Positions 42,347-49,995 are shown, counted from the first letter of the stretch. The stretch: 64,000 nucleotides of DNA from Mycolicibacterium mageritense (GCF_010727475.1 NZ_AP022567.1:2728001-2792000); one strand, 5' to 3'. A program made the numbers and translations. Notes: a model not told the origin generated them from the sequence alone.

Positions 42347-43039
42347 TTGAAGCTGTCGACGACCGACGTCGGGACATCTGCAGGCGATCACGAGGAGCGG
42401 TCCCGGCGCGCGCAACGTGAGGCCGACAGATGGCTGATCTCGGGATCCCTGCTGATCGGCAGCGCCGCCCTCGGGATCTTCGGGCTGCCGCTGTTCCTGC
42501 GCGGGGTCTGGCTGCTCCGCCGCGCGCACCGCGACGGGCTCTCGGTGCGGCCCATGATCGTGACCCTGCTCGGCTACCTGGTCATCATCGATGCCGCGAT
42601 CAATGCCGTGGGATGGTCGCTCGACCTCGTCGGACACCACACCCTGCTGGCTCGCGTGCTACTCAACGGCTGGGGCAACATGTTTGACGCCGGCTACTTC
42701 TGGCACTTCAACGAGTTGTGGATCGGCGGTGCCGCGGGCCCGGGCGAGAAGGGCTGGGAAGTGGGCCTGATCCTCACGGTCTTCACCATGCGGATCGCCG
42801 CGGCCATCGGGTTCCTGCAGATGAAGCGGTGGGGCCACCAGTGGATGATCGTGACCTGCTGGATGGGCGTCGTGATCTGGGTCGGCTATGTGTTCAACAT
42901 GACGATGTTCGCCGACGTCCGCTACGCCGGTGTGGTGTTCCCGGTGATCGGCTGGTGGCTCTACGACATCTTCTACATCACGCCGTTCCTGGCCATCCCG
43001 TACCTGCACTCGGTGAACCGGGAGATCTTTTCAGACTGA
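42347..43039 (+). CDS. polytopic membrane protein of unknown family, paralogue 1
   Basis: 230 aa from a TTG with a strong AGGAGGGG site. Five or six hydrophobic helices, for example WLISGSLLIGSAALGIFGLPL, MIVTLLGYLVIIDAAINAVG and WMIVTCWMGVVIWVGYVF. Intramembrane and loop polar residues are conspicuous: H120 and E123 in FWHFNELW, H164 in RWGHQW, Asp in MFADVRYAG and WWLYDIFY, and H221 in YLHSVNREI. All are kept in the paralogue at 45638. No known family recognised. The context (NorQ/NorD-type AAA and VWA genes) suggests a metal-containing membrane enzyme subunit. Confidence 0.8.
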   Translation: MKLSTTDVGTSAGDHEERSRRAQREADRWLISGSLLIGSAALGIFGLPLFLRGVWLLRRAHRDGLSVRPMIVTLLGYLVIIDAAINAVGWSLDLVGHHTLLARVLLNGWGNMFDAGYFWHFNELWIGGAAGPGEKGWEVGLILTVFTMRIAAAIGFLQMKRWGHQWMIVTCWMGVVIWVGYVFNMTMFADVRYAGVVFPVIGWWLYDIFYITPFLAIPYLHSVNREIFSD

Positions 43040-43050
43040 CTGTAGTCAGT
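43035..43050. promoter_or_regulatory. TetR operator copy 2, inside the operon
   Basis: ACTGACTGTAGTCAGT is a 16-bp palindrome with only the two central pairs broken, sharing TGACT/AGTCA with copy 1. It overlaps the stop codon of the first membrane gene and precedes the 32-aa ORF, implying a second regulated promoter for the downstream genes. Confidence 0.65.
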
Positions 43051-43074
43051 ATCTTTCGAAATGGAGGTTTCGAC

Positions 43075-43173
43075 ATGCTGTGGGAGATCTGCCGGTACAT
43101 CGGTGCGTGGGGCGGCACAGCCCTGATCATCTGGTTCTGGTACTGGATGTTCTCGAACATCGGCACGTTCTGA
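43075..43173 (+). CDS. 32-aa membrane miniprotein
   Basis: ATG 43075 is preceded by TGGAGG at eight bases. The peptide is one amphipathic start (MLWEICRYIGAW) running into a Trp/Tyr/Phe-rich transmembrane segment (TALIIWFWYWMF). It ends 3 nt before the VWA gene. Size and composition are those of an accessory single-helix subunit of a membrane complex. Too short for automated gene calls. Confidence 0.7.
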   Translation: MLWEICRYIGAWGGTALIIWFWYWMFSNIGTF

Positions 43174-43176
43174 GCG

Positions 43177-44703
43177 ATGACCGAGTACACCGGTTGGCAC
43201 CCGAGCATGATCGAACGCAGCTGCGCGTTGACGGCCGTGGCGCTGAGCGGAAACCGCCGAGAAGGCGTCCGCCTGGTGACGGGCGCGCAGCGCGGTTTCG
43301 GGCTGAACTCGGCCATGACCTACGTCCAGGTGCCCTATCCGGTTACCGCGTGGACGCGTAGGGCATTGACTTGTGGTGTGGCCCTGCAATGTTCACCGTC
43401 CAAAGACCGGCTCGCGGCCTACCGGCTGCATGAGCTGTCGGCCCGCGAACTGCGGGCGCTGACGCTGATCGAAGGGGGTGTCGCACTCGGCTGGATCGCG
43501 TCCAGTTGGCCGGGCTTACTGCCCGATCTCACCGGCCTGATCCCGGGCCTGCCAGTCGGCGCGGCCGAGACCGATGCCACTGAAATGCTGAATCAGGCTG
43601 TGGCACTGGCCCGTACGAACGGCCCCATCGGGCTCCATCCGCTGCTGGGCAGCCTGCCCGCAACCCACGTCGCGCCGATCGGGCTGACCGACACGCTGCG
43701 CCGGCGGTTCGGCCGCATGCCGTGGACCAGTACCCAGAAACGTTTGCCGAGACCGTATTCGGTACCCGTGGGCGGCGACGGCGGGGTGCGCAACCCGAAC
43801 CTGCCGCCGCCGAGTCGCCCGCAGGACGACGACCTCGACGTCACGCCCGAAAATCGCCCCGGGATCCCGTACCCCGAGTGGAACGCGTGGACCGAGAGCT
43901 TCTTGCGCGACCACGTCGCGGTCGTCGAGCGGGCCGCACCGGTACGCCGGACTGGCCCCGCGCCGGCATCGACCGACCTGCGCAGGTGGTTCCGGGAGCA
44001 CACGCACCGCGCGATGACCGGCCGACTCGATGACGGATCCGATCTCGACGTCGACTCGTACGTAAGGCATTACATCGACCTCGCCACGGGTGAGGCCTCC
44101 GAACCAAAGGTTTTCCGTGACCTGTTGCCCGCATGTCGGGACGTCGCCACAGCGCTGCTGCTCGACGGCAGCTCGTCGCTCGGCATCCACGGCGGACGTA
44201 TCTTCCGGCTGGAGCTCGCGTGTGCGGACGCGCTGTCACGGGCCATGGCGCAGACCCGCGAACGGCATGGCATCTTCGTGTTCACGGGCAACACCCGCCA
44301 CCACGTCGAAGTGCAGTGCCTCAAGGACTTCGCCGATCCACGCTTCGTGCCGCCGAGCGGATCGGGTCTGGCGGCCGGTGGCTATACGCGGCTCGGGGCA
44401 CCGCTGCGCCACCTCACCCGGCGGTTGCTGGGCCAACCTGCCGAGCGGCGCCTGCTGATCGTCATCGGCGACGGGCTGATCTCGGACGAAGGCTACGAGG
44501 GGCGCTATGCGTGGGCAGACGCAGCGCACGCGGTGCAGGAGGCCGACGACGCCGGGGTCTCTCTCTACTACGTCGGGGTCGGCCCGACTCGGGTGGATCC
44601 GTTGCCCGAAGTGTTCGGACCTCGCCGCTCGCAACGCATCCGGCGCGTGGAGGAACTGCCTCGCGTGCTGGCCCACGTACACCGCGAGCTGGTCGCGGCC
44701 TGA
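43177..44703 (+). CDS. VWA-domain protein of NorD/CbbO type
   Basis: 508 aa. The C-terminal 190 residues are a VWA domain with intact MIDAS: LLLDGSSSL (Asp330, Ser332, Ser334), Thr in GGYTRLG and Asp in VIGDGLISDEGYEGRY, the last being a NorD/CbbO hallmark. The N-terminal 300 residues are alpha-helical with an acidic Pro-rich linker. NorD and CbbO work with an AAA+ partner to activate nitric-oxide reductase or Rubisco. The next gene encodes such an AAA+ protein. The client is presumed to be the neighbouring membrane proteins. Confidence 0.85.
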   Translation: MTEYTGWHPSMIERSCALTAVALSGNRREGVRLVTGAQRGFGLNSAMTYVQVPYPVTAWTRRALTCGVALQCSPSKDRLAAYRLHELSARELRALTLIEGGVALGWIASSWPGLLPDLTGLIPGLPVGAAETDATEMLNQAVALARTNGPIGLHPLLGSLPATHVAPIGLTDTLRRRFGRMPWTSTQKRLPRPYSVPVGGDGGVRNPNLPPPSRPQDDDLDVTPENRPGIPYPEWNAWTESFLRDHVAVVERAAPVRRTGPAPASTDLRRWFREHTHRAMTGRLDDGSDLDVDSYVRHYIDLATGEASEPKVFRDLLPACRDVATALLLDGSSSLGIHGGRIFRLELACADALSRAMAQTRERHGIFVFTGNTRHHVEVQCLKDFADPRFVPPSGSGLAAGGYTRLGAPLRHLTRRLLGQPAERRLLIVIGDGLISDEGYEGRYAWADAAHAVQEADDAGVSLYYVGVGPTRVDPLPEVFGPRRSQRIRRVEELPRVLAHVHRELVAA

Positions 44704-44716
44704 CGGTGAGGATCCT

Positions 44717-45508
44717 ATGAGCACGTACTACGCGAACGGCAACGAGGTCCGGCTGTTCGAGCAGGCCTATCGGCAAGGCATGCCCGTGATGCTCACGGGG
44801 CCGACCGGATGCGGCAAGACCCGGTTCGTCGAACACATGGGTTTACTGCTGCAGCGCCCGGTCGTGACCATCAGTTGCCACGACGACCTTACGAGCTCCG
44901 ACCTGGTGGGCCGGTTCATGGTCACCGGAGGCGATGTGGTGTGGACGGACGGTCCGCTGACCCGGGCGGTCAAGGCGGGCGCGATCTGCTACCTCGACGA
45001 GGTCGTGGAAGCCCGCCACGACTCGTTGGCCGTCCTGCACTCGTTGACAGACCACCGGCGGACGCTCTACCTCGACCGGGCCGGTGAAGTGGTGCAGGCG
45101 CCGTCTTCCTTCATGCTGGTGTGCTCCTACAACCCCGCGTACCGCAGCTCGTTGAAAGAGCTCAAACCGTCGTTCCGCCAACGCTTTGTCACCCTGAGCA
45201 TGGACTACCTGCCGCCCGATGGGGAGGCCGAGGTGATCGTCGCAGAAACGGGCGTCGCGCTCGACACCGCGCAACGCCTGGTCCGATGCGCACACGCCAT
45301 CCGCACCGCCGACGCGGCGTTTCACTACGAACCGCCGTCCACGCGCGTTCTGGTCACCGCGGCCGCGCTGATCGCCGCCGGTGCCACCGAACTGGAAGCC
45401 GCGGACGCCTGCGTCCTGGCTCCACTGAGCACCGACGGGGCGATCACCGACGGCCTGCGGGAGGTCGCGGCCGCGAGTCTGCAACACGCCGTGAACGAAA
45501 GGAGTTGA
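44717..45508 (+). CDS. AAA+ ATPase of NorQ/NirQ/CbbQ type
   Basis: 263 aa. Walker A GPTGCGKT with Lys34, ISCHDDLTSSDLVGRF after the Walker A helix, Walker B AICYLDEVVEAR, and sensor region FMLVCSYNPAYRSSLKELKPSFRQRF, all as in NorQ/CbbQ. It remodels a metalloenzyme client together with a VWA protein, using ATP. ATG 44717 is 13 nt after the VWA stop. The pair is distinct from the MoxR/DUF58 system 8 kb upstream. Confidence 0.9.
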   Translation: MSTYYANGNEVRLFEQAYRQGMPVMLTGPTGCGKTRFVEHMGLLLQRPVVTISCHDDLTSSDLVGRFMVTGGDVVWTDGPLTRAVKAGAICYLDEVVEARHDSLAVLHSLTDHRRTLYLDRAGEVVQAPSSFMLVCSYNPAYRSSLKELKPSFRQRFVTLSMDYLPPDGEAEVIVAETGVALDTAQRLVRCAHAIRTADAAFHYEPPSTRVLVTAAALIAAGATELEAADACVLAPLSTDGAITDGLREVAAASLQHAVNERS

Positions 45509-45512
45509 GCCC

Positions 45513-45641
45513 GTGAACGAACAGGAGCGCAAGCGTAAGCGCGCGTTGATCGTGCTGCAGGTGGTCATCTACGGCTACCTGTTCGCGATGTTCTGCATCC
45601 AGCTGTACATGTCGTTCGCCCGCGGTTGGTGGGATCTGTGA
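45513..45641 (+). CDS. 42-aa membrane miniprotein
   Basis: GTG 45513 follows AAAGGAG at nine bases. The product has a strongly basic start (NEQERKRKRA), one transmembrane helix (LIVLQVVIYGYLFAMFCIQLYM) and a short end (SFARGWWDL), giving an N-in topology by the positive-inside rule. Its stop overlaps the start of the second membrane paralogue (GTGA), so the two are translationally coupled. Confidence 0.75.
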   Translation: MNEQERKRKRALIVLQVVIYGYLFAMFCIQLYMSFARGWWDL

Positions 45642-46333
45642 GTGTGCCGCTGGCCCAATCGGATTCGGTCGGCCTGGAAGAGCATCACGCCGAGTCCCGG
45701 CGAGCCCAGCGCCGGGCCGACAAGTGGATGATCGCGGGTGCGCTGCTGATGGGCATGTGGATTCCCGGGCTCATCGGATTCCCCATCTTCATGCGGGGCG
45801 TCTGGCTGCAGCGGCAGGCCCAGCGCGCAGGTCTGTCCGTCCGGCCCATGATCGTGACGCTGATCGGCTACCTGGTCCTGATCGACGGCGCGCTCAACAG
45901 CCTCGGTTGGGCGCTCGACCTGGTGGCCAACCACACCCTGATCAACCGCGTGCTGATGGTCGGGTGGGGCAACATGTTCGACGCCGGCTACTTCTGGCAC
46001 TACAACGAACTGTGGGTCGGTGGTTCGTCGGCGCCGGGCGAGAAGTCGATGGTGTTCGGAATGATCGTCACGGTCTTTGCCATGCGCTGCGCCGCCGCGA
46101 TCGGCTTCCTGCAGATGAAGCGCTGGGGCCACCAGTGGATGATCGTGACCTGCTGGATGGGCGTGCTGATCTGGTGCGTCTACGTGTTCAACATGACCAT
46201 GTTCGCCGACGTCCGCTATGCCGGCGTGATCTTCCCGGTGATCGGCTGGTGGCTCTACGACATCTTCTACATCACGCCGTTCCTGGCCATCCCGTACCTG
46301 CACACGGTCAACCGCGAAATCTTCACGGACTGA
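45638..46333 (+). CDS. polytopic membrane protein of unknown family, paralogue 2
   Basis: 231 aa from GTG 45638. It is a close paralogue of the protein at 42347: GWGNMFDAGYFWHYNELW, GFLQMKRWGHQWMIVTCWMG, YVFNMTMFADVRYAG and WWLYDIFYITPFLAIPYLH are shared almost residue for residue. The N-terminal 35 residues and the loop after NELW differ most. The pair could form a heterodimer. All conserved His, Glu and Asp positions are kept. Confidence 0.8.
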   Translation: MSVPLAQSDSVGLEEHHAESRRAQRRADKWMIAGALLMGMWIPGLIGFPIFMRGVWLQRQAQRAGLSVRPMIVTLIGYLVLIDGALNSLGWALDLVANHTLINRVLMVGWGNMFDAGYFWHYNELWVGGSSAPGEKSMVFGMIVTVFAMRCAAAIGFLQMKRWGHQWMIVTCWMGVLIWCVYVFNMTMFADVRYAGVIFPVIGWWLYDIFYITPFLAIPYLHTVNREIFTD

Positions 46334-46345
46334 AGGAGCATCACA

Positions 46346-46741
46346 GTGACGGAAGCACCGACAGACCTGCCGCCGGGCACCACACCGTACTACGCGCGCA
46401 TGCACAAGTGGATCAAGCGAGCCGTGCTGGTGTGCCTGGTCGCCCTCGTCATCGAGGGCGCCTTCACGCTGCCGTTCATGGCGGTCTACTACGGCTACCC
46501 GACGTTGAGCCTCACGCAGATCTGCAGCGAGCTGCTCAAGGTCCGCTACTCAGACGACACCCTGGAATGCCAGCACCCCTACCCGATGCTCGGCCCGCCC
46601 GAGGGCGCCGCGGGCAAGGACACCGCGCGCGACGAGTGGGGCATCCAGCCGGTGCCGAAGTACGACCGGCTGGGCTTCCGGGAGTTGGTGCGACGCTACG
46701 AGGAACGCCAGGCCCGGCAGGCTGCCGAACATCAGCCCTGA
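46346..46741 (+). CDS. single-pass membrane protein closing the NorQ/NorD-type operon
   Basis: 131 aa from GTG 46346 (GAAGGAG upstream). One transmembrane helix, AVLVCLVALVIEGAFTLPFMAVYYG, then an outside region with two Cys that could pair (QICSELLKVRYSDDTLECQH) and a charged helical tail (FRELVRRYEERQARQAAEHQ). No family recognised. It is 12 nt downstream of paralogue 2 and must be part of the same complex or its assembly. Confidence 0.75.
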   Translation: MTEAPTDLPPGTTPYYARMHKWIKRAVLVCLVALVIEGAFTLPFMAVYYGYPTLSLTQICSELLKVRYSDDTLECQHPYPMLGPPEGAAGKDTARDEWGIQPVPKYDRLGFRELVRRYEERQARQAAEHQP

Positions 46742-46823
46742 CGTGACTGGTCTCGAGGGCCTAACGATTCAGTAGTTTCTCGGCGTCGACGCCAGCGTAA
46801 GCAGCAAACCCGTGGTGTCGTGG

Positions 46824-47333
46824 ATGTCGATGTTCTCACTCAGCTTTTCACCCGGTACCGCGGCGCCCCGCCTGACTGTCGCGGCGGCCGCGGGTCTGGC
46901 GCTGCTCGCGCTCGGAGCCCCGGCGGTGTCGGCGGCCCCGAGCACAGACGCACAGGGCTACGTCGACTCGACTGCCCGGTGCGCCACCGCCGCGGACACG
47001 GTGCTGTACGCCAGTACCGAGGGTTCGCGGCTCGCGATCTGCAGCGTGTCGGGCGGCAAGTACGAATACCGCGGCGTGCGGCTGCGGGACGGTGCCCGGC
47101 TGATCGTGCCCGCGACCCGGTCCGACGACGGTGCATTCATCGTCGAGAACGCCGGGGTCACGTATCTGATCACGTCGAAATCGCTGGCCATCAGCGTCGG
47201 CGAACGGGTGATCCGTGAAGAGCCGATGGTCGACTTCAACCGGCCGGGCACTGCCTCGCCCGCGCAGACGCCGACGTCGTCCACGCCGCTACCGCCGCCG
47301 CTGGCGGCAGAGGTGGGTGGCAGCAGCCGGTAG
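46824..47333 (+). CDS. secreted hypothetical protein with Pro-rich tail
   Basis: 169 aa from ATG 46824 (ATG 46830 also possible). Signal peptide LTVAAAAGLALLALGAPAVSAAPS, a beta-rich domain with two Cys (STARCATAADTVLYAS; RLAICSVSGGKYEYRG), and a Pro/Ser/Thr-rich tail. Unrecognised. A weak SigF-like pair, GTTT (46775-46778) and GCGTAA (46795-46800) with 16-nt spacing, lies upstream and fits only eight of ten positions. Confidence 0.65.
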   Translation: MSMFSLSFSPGTAAPRLTVAAAAGLALLALGAPAVSAAPSTDAQGYVDSTARCATAADTVLYASTEGSRLAICSVSGGKYEYRGVRLRDGARLIVPATRSDDGAFIVENAGVTYLITSKSLAISVGERVIREEPMVDFNRPGTASPAQTPTSSTPLPPPLAAEVGGSSR

Positions 47334-47352
47334 CGCGCGTGCCATCCTGAGT

Positions 47353-47367
47353 TGAAAATGATATTCA
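47353..47367. promoter_or_regulatory. candidate Zur (FurB) box
   Basis: TGAAAATGATATTCA is a 7-1-7 inverted repeat with one mismatched pair, close to the mycobacterial Zur box core TGAAAATxATTTTCA. It ends 6 nt before the ATG of the next gene, so binding would block a leaderless or very short-leader transcript. Confidence 0.6.
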
Positions 47368-47373
47368 GTAAGG

Positions 47374-47784
47374 ATGACGTTCCTCCAGTTCGAGTGCCCT
47401 GAGCTCGAGGAACTTGCCGTCGGCGCGATCCGGCTGACTGTTCCACTGCACGACGACGTCATCCAGGTGGGCATCGGGGGCCGCTACCCGACGGGCGTGA
47501 TCGAGGTATGCAAGACGCGCGACGCCGTGAGGGTGCGGCGTATCGACGGCCGCCCGGTACAGGCCCACATCGTTCGTGACTGGCAGGGTCCGAACAGCCC
47601 AGGAACTCGCAGCGCGGTGCTCCGCCATGGGGTGGCCGTGCTGACCTTCCGCCGGAGGTCTCCACGGGGCTGGGCGGCAGACGGGCTCCCGATCCGCAGG
47701 CCCGCGGACCTCGAGGCCTTCGTCAGCACTATCGCCAGATTCGCGCTGGCCAAACAGCGCCGGCCGGGTCAGCTCACCGCGTAG
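47374..47784 (+). CDS. hypothetical protein, probably zinc-regulated
   Basis: 136 aa, MTFLQFECPELEELAVGAI at the start. Basic, with beta-strand-like repeats (VIQVGIGGRYPTGVIEVCKTRD; VRVRRIDGRPVQAHIVRDW) and two Cys and two His, too few for an obvious zinc-binding motif. No signal peptide or membrane span. The only functional hint is the Zur-like box over its promoter. Its 3' end overlaps the convergent TetR gene by 16 nt. Confidence 0.6.
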   Translation: MTFLQFECPELEELAVGAIRLTVPLHDDVIQVGIGGRYPTGVIEVCKTRDAVRVRRIDGRPVQAHIVRDWQGPNSPGTRSAVLRHGVAVLTFRRRSPRGWAADGLPIRRPADLEAFVSTIARFALAKQRRPGQLTA

Positions 47785-48383
47785 GTCTGCAGATAGGTGG
47801 TCAGCGCCCGCTCGCCTTCGGTGAGCACGGCCCGATCACCGGTCGGCCCGGCGTGGTACGCCAATTCCAGTACGCGATCGCCCATTTCGACGGCGACCGC
47901 GGTGACCAGCGGGTCGGTGTCCGGATGGAGCAGACCCCAGCCGAGCAACGCGGTGTGCAAGGCGTGGGCGAACTGCGCGCGCCGCAACCGCGGGTCGTCG
48001 AGCAGGCCGCGGGCGACGCTCGTGTAGTGCAGGGTCACCAGGTGCGGGTGCCGGTGCAGGTGCGTGTAGTGGAATTCGAAGATGCCGTGCACGACTTCGC
48101 CGAGGCTGGTCGGGGCCAGTTCGTGCAGCAATGCCGCGCCCTCGGCGTCCCGCCGGTCGAGGTGGTCGAGCACGATCTCGAGCAGGATCGCGTCACGGTT
48201 GGGGAAGAACTGATAGACCGTCGCGACGGGAACGTCGGCATGGTCGGCGATCGCGCGGGTGGTGACGGCGTCGGGCCCATCCGATTCCAGCAGCGTCATC
48301 GCTGCCGCTCGGATTCGTTCGACCCGCCGTCTGCTGCGCTCCTGCACCGGCTCGCGCCGACGGAGGGCGTTGTGGCTGACCAC
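47769..48383 (-). CDS. TetR-family regulator
   Basis: 204 aa from GTG 48383. HTH: VERIRAAAMTLLESDGPDAVTTRAIADHADVPVATVYQFFPNRDAIL. The C-terminal ligand domain is helical with several His (FHYTHLHRHPHLVTLHYTS). A palindromic operator sits 10 nt upstream. It is divergent from an alpha/beta hydrolase gene 257 nt away, the likely regulated partner. Confidence 0.88.
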   Translation of the reverse strand: MVSHNALRRREPVQERSRRRVERIRAAAMTLLESDGPDAVTTRAIADHADVPVATVYQFFPNRDAILLEIVLDHLDRRDAEGAALLHELAPTSLGEVVHGIFEFHYTHLHRHPHLVTLHYTSVARGLLDDPRLRRAQFAHALHTALLGWGLLHPDTDPLVTAVAVEMGDRVLELAYHAGPTGDRAVLTEGERALTTYLQTYAVS

Positions 48384-48392
48384 GTAGGGAAT

Positions 48393-48417
48393 GGTCTCAC
48401 ACGGCTAACGTGAAACC
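48393..48417. promoter_or_regulatory. TetR operator in the TetR/esterase intergenic region
   Basis: GGTCTCAC (48393-48400), 9-nt spacer, GTGAAACC (48410-48417): 8-bp arms with one mismatch. It starts 10 nt upstream of the TetR GTG. The rest of the 257-nt intergenic region holds only short, weak reading frames. Confidence 0.55.
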
Positions 48418-48640
48418 GATTCATGTTACTGTGCTGCGCGACTGGTTTGTCAGCTGGCCAGAGGGGTGGCCGGATGACCAACCCCAGGCCGCGATCACCA
48501 TGGCGACGTGGCCGGCGGATTCGGGGGCCGCCGTCGCGTTGATGCCGGACTCCGTGCCGGCCCATGGTGGTCGCCCCGACCATCATCCGTACTCCCGAGT
48601 GGGGCGTGCGGGCCTGATCGTTCGGTAGCGTGGGGAAACT

Positions 48641-49546
48641 GTGTCCATCCTCTCGAAGCCGCTCGTAGCCGACATGCTCGCGCGACTGTTCTCCGCCACC
48701 GTCAACCCCGCCCCGAAGCCGGGCGTCCGGTTCCCGGAAATACCAGGCGACACAACCGAAGTGGTGATCCCGACGCGGCACGGCGATACCGCAGCGACGG
48801 TGTACCGGCCGAAACCGGGCAAGGCCACGCCTGCCGTCTACGTCAACGTCCACGGTGGCGGCTTCGTCGTCGGGCACCGGGATCAGGACGACCCGTGGTG
48901 CCGGTATCTCGCCGCGCACGCGAATGTCGTTGTGGTCAACACCGATTACGTACTGGCACCGCGGCACCGCTTCCCGGCTCCCGTCGAGCAGATCTACGAC
49001 GTTCTCGGCTGGGCGGCCGCGGCGGACCGTGACTGGGATCCAACCAGGCTTTGCGTCGGTGGTCAGAGTGCCGGCGGCAGCCTCTCCGCAGCGGCGGCCC
49101 GGCTGGCGCTGGAACTCGGCGGGCCGGACATCAAACTGCAGGTCTTGCACTATCCGCCACTGGATCTGGTGACCGCGACCAAGGACAAGAGGTCCGCGCT
49201 CGGCGCCAAGGCCGTGATGCGGCCGTGGATGGGCGAGGTGTTCGACACCGCTTACGTGCCCGATGTCGCGAGACGCACCGACCGGCTCGTCTCGCCGGCG
49301 TGGGGCACCAATGCCGATTACATCGACGGCATCGCACCTGCGCTCGTGGTCACCGCCGAGTACGACCGGCTGCGTGACGAGGCATGGCGTTACGCCCAGA
49401 AGCTCGATGCCGTCGGTGCTCTGGCCGAGTACCACGAGGTGCGCGGCGTCGACCACGGCTACAACATCATGAGCGATGCCGGGGACGTCACGCGGCGTGT
49501 GTACGACGTGATCGCCGGACACGTGAGCCGCGCCATCGCGGCCTAA
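48641..49546 (+). CDS. alpha/beta-hydrolase-3 (hormone-sensitive-lipase family) esterase
   Basis: 301 aa. Oxyanion motif NVHGGGFVVG; nucleophile Ser in VGGQSAGGSL; Asp in TAEYDRLRDEA; His in VDHGYNIM. These are the full HSL-family set, hydrolysing short acyl esters in the cytoplasm. GTG 48641 has GGGGAA upstream. Probably under the divergent TetR. The 3' end overlaps the convergent lumazine synthase gene by 4 nt. Confidence 0.92.
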   Translation: MSILSKPLVADMLARLFSATVNPAPKPGVRFPEIPGDTTEVVIPTRHGDTAATVYRPKPGKATPAVYVNVHGGGFVVGHRDQDDPWCRYLAAHANVVVVNTDYVLAPRHRFPAPVEQIYDVLGWAAAADRDWDPTRLCVGGQSAGGSLSAAAARLALELGGPDIKLQVLHYPPLDLVTATKDKRSALGAKAVMRPWMGEVFDTAYVPDVARRTDRLVSPAWGTNADYIDGIAPALVVTAEYDRLRDEAWRYAQKLDAVGALAEYHEVRGVDHGYNIMSDAGDVTRRVYDVIAGHVSRAIAA

Positions 49547-49995
49547 CCGAGGGCTGCGTGCAACTCGAGGGTGGCCGCGACGGCGGTGGCCGCCTCGGCG
49601 CCCTTCTTGACGAAGTGCTTGGTGAAGTAGCCGACGTGCTCGTCGTGTTCGTGGAAGTGGTGCGGCGTGAGCACCACGGAGAACACCGGCACATCGGTGT
49701 CGAGTTGCACCCGCATGAGCCCGTCGATCACCGCGGTGGCGACGAAATCGTGGCGGTAGATGCCGCCGTCTACCACCAGGCCCGCGGCCACGATGGCCCG
49801 GTAGCGCCCGCTGAGCGCGAGACGTTTTGCCGTCAGCGGGATCTCGAACGCACCCGGCACCTCGAAGAACTCGAGGGCGTCGGCGGTGAATCCGAGGGTA
49901 CGGATCTGATCGGTGAAACCTTCGCGCGCCTGGTCGACGATGTTGCGGTGCCAGGTGGCCTGCACGAACGCGATCTGGGTGGCTGCGGCAGTCAT
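49543..49995 (-). CDS. ribH: 6,7-dimethyl-8-ribityllumazine synthase, type II-like
   Basis: 150 aa. Fold marks: IAFVQATWHRNIVDQAREGF at the N-terminus (Trp in the stacking position), FFEVPGAFEIPL, IVAAGLVVDGGIYRHDFVA and VFSVVLTPHHFHEHDEHVGYF. These match the RibH2 group (Trp22 type), which forms decamers, more than the icosahedral riboflavin-operon enzyme. It condenses ribityl-uracil with DHBP in riboflavin synthesis. No other rib gene is near, so it is an isolated second copy. It sits next to the reductase gene but on the opposite strand. Confidence 0.88.
   Translation of the reverse strand: MTAAATQIAFVQATWHRNIVDQAREGFTDQIRTLGFTADALEFFEVPGAFEIPLTAKRLALSGRYRAIVAAGLVVDGGIYRHDFVATAVIDGLMRVQLDTDVPVFSVVLTPHHFHEHDEHVGYFTKHFVKKGAEAATAVAATLELHAALG

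Noticed and set aside
46775..46800. Second SigF-like promoter
   Set aside because: GTTT and GCGTAA have good spacing but only eight of ten matches; too weak to list as a feature.
48410..48628. 72-codon plus-strand frame between TetR and esterase
   Set aside because: It starts inside the putative operator, has no ribosome-binding site and shows no recognisable pattern.
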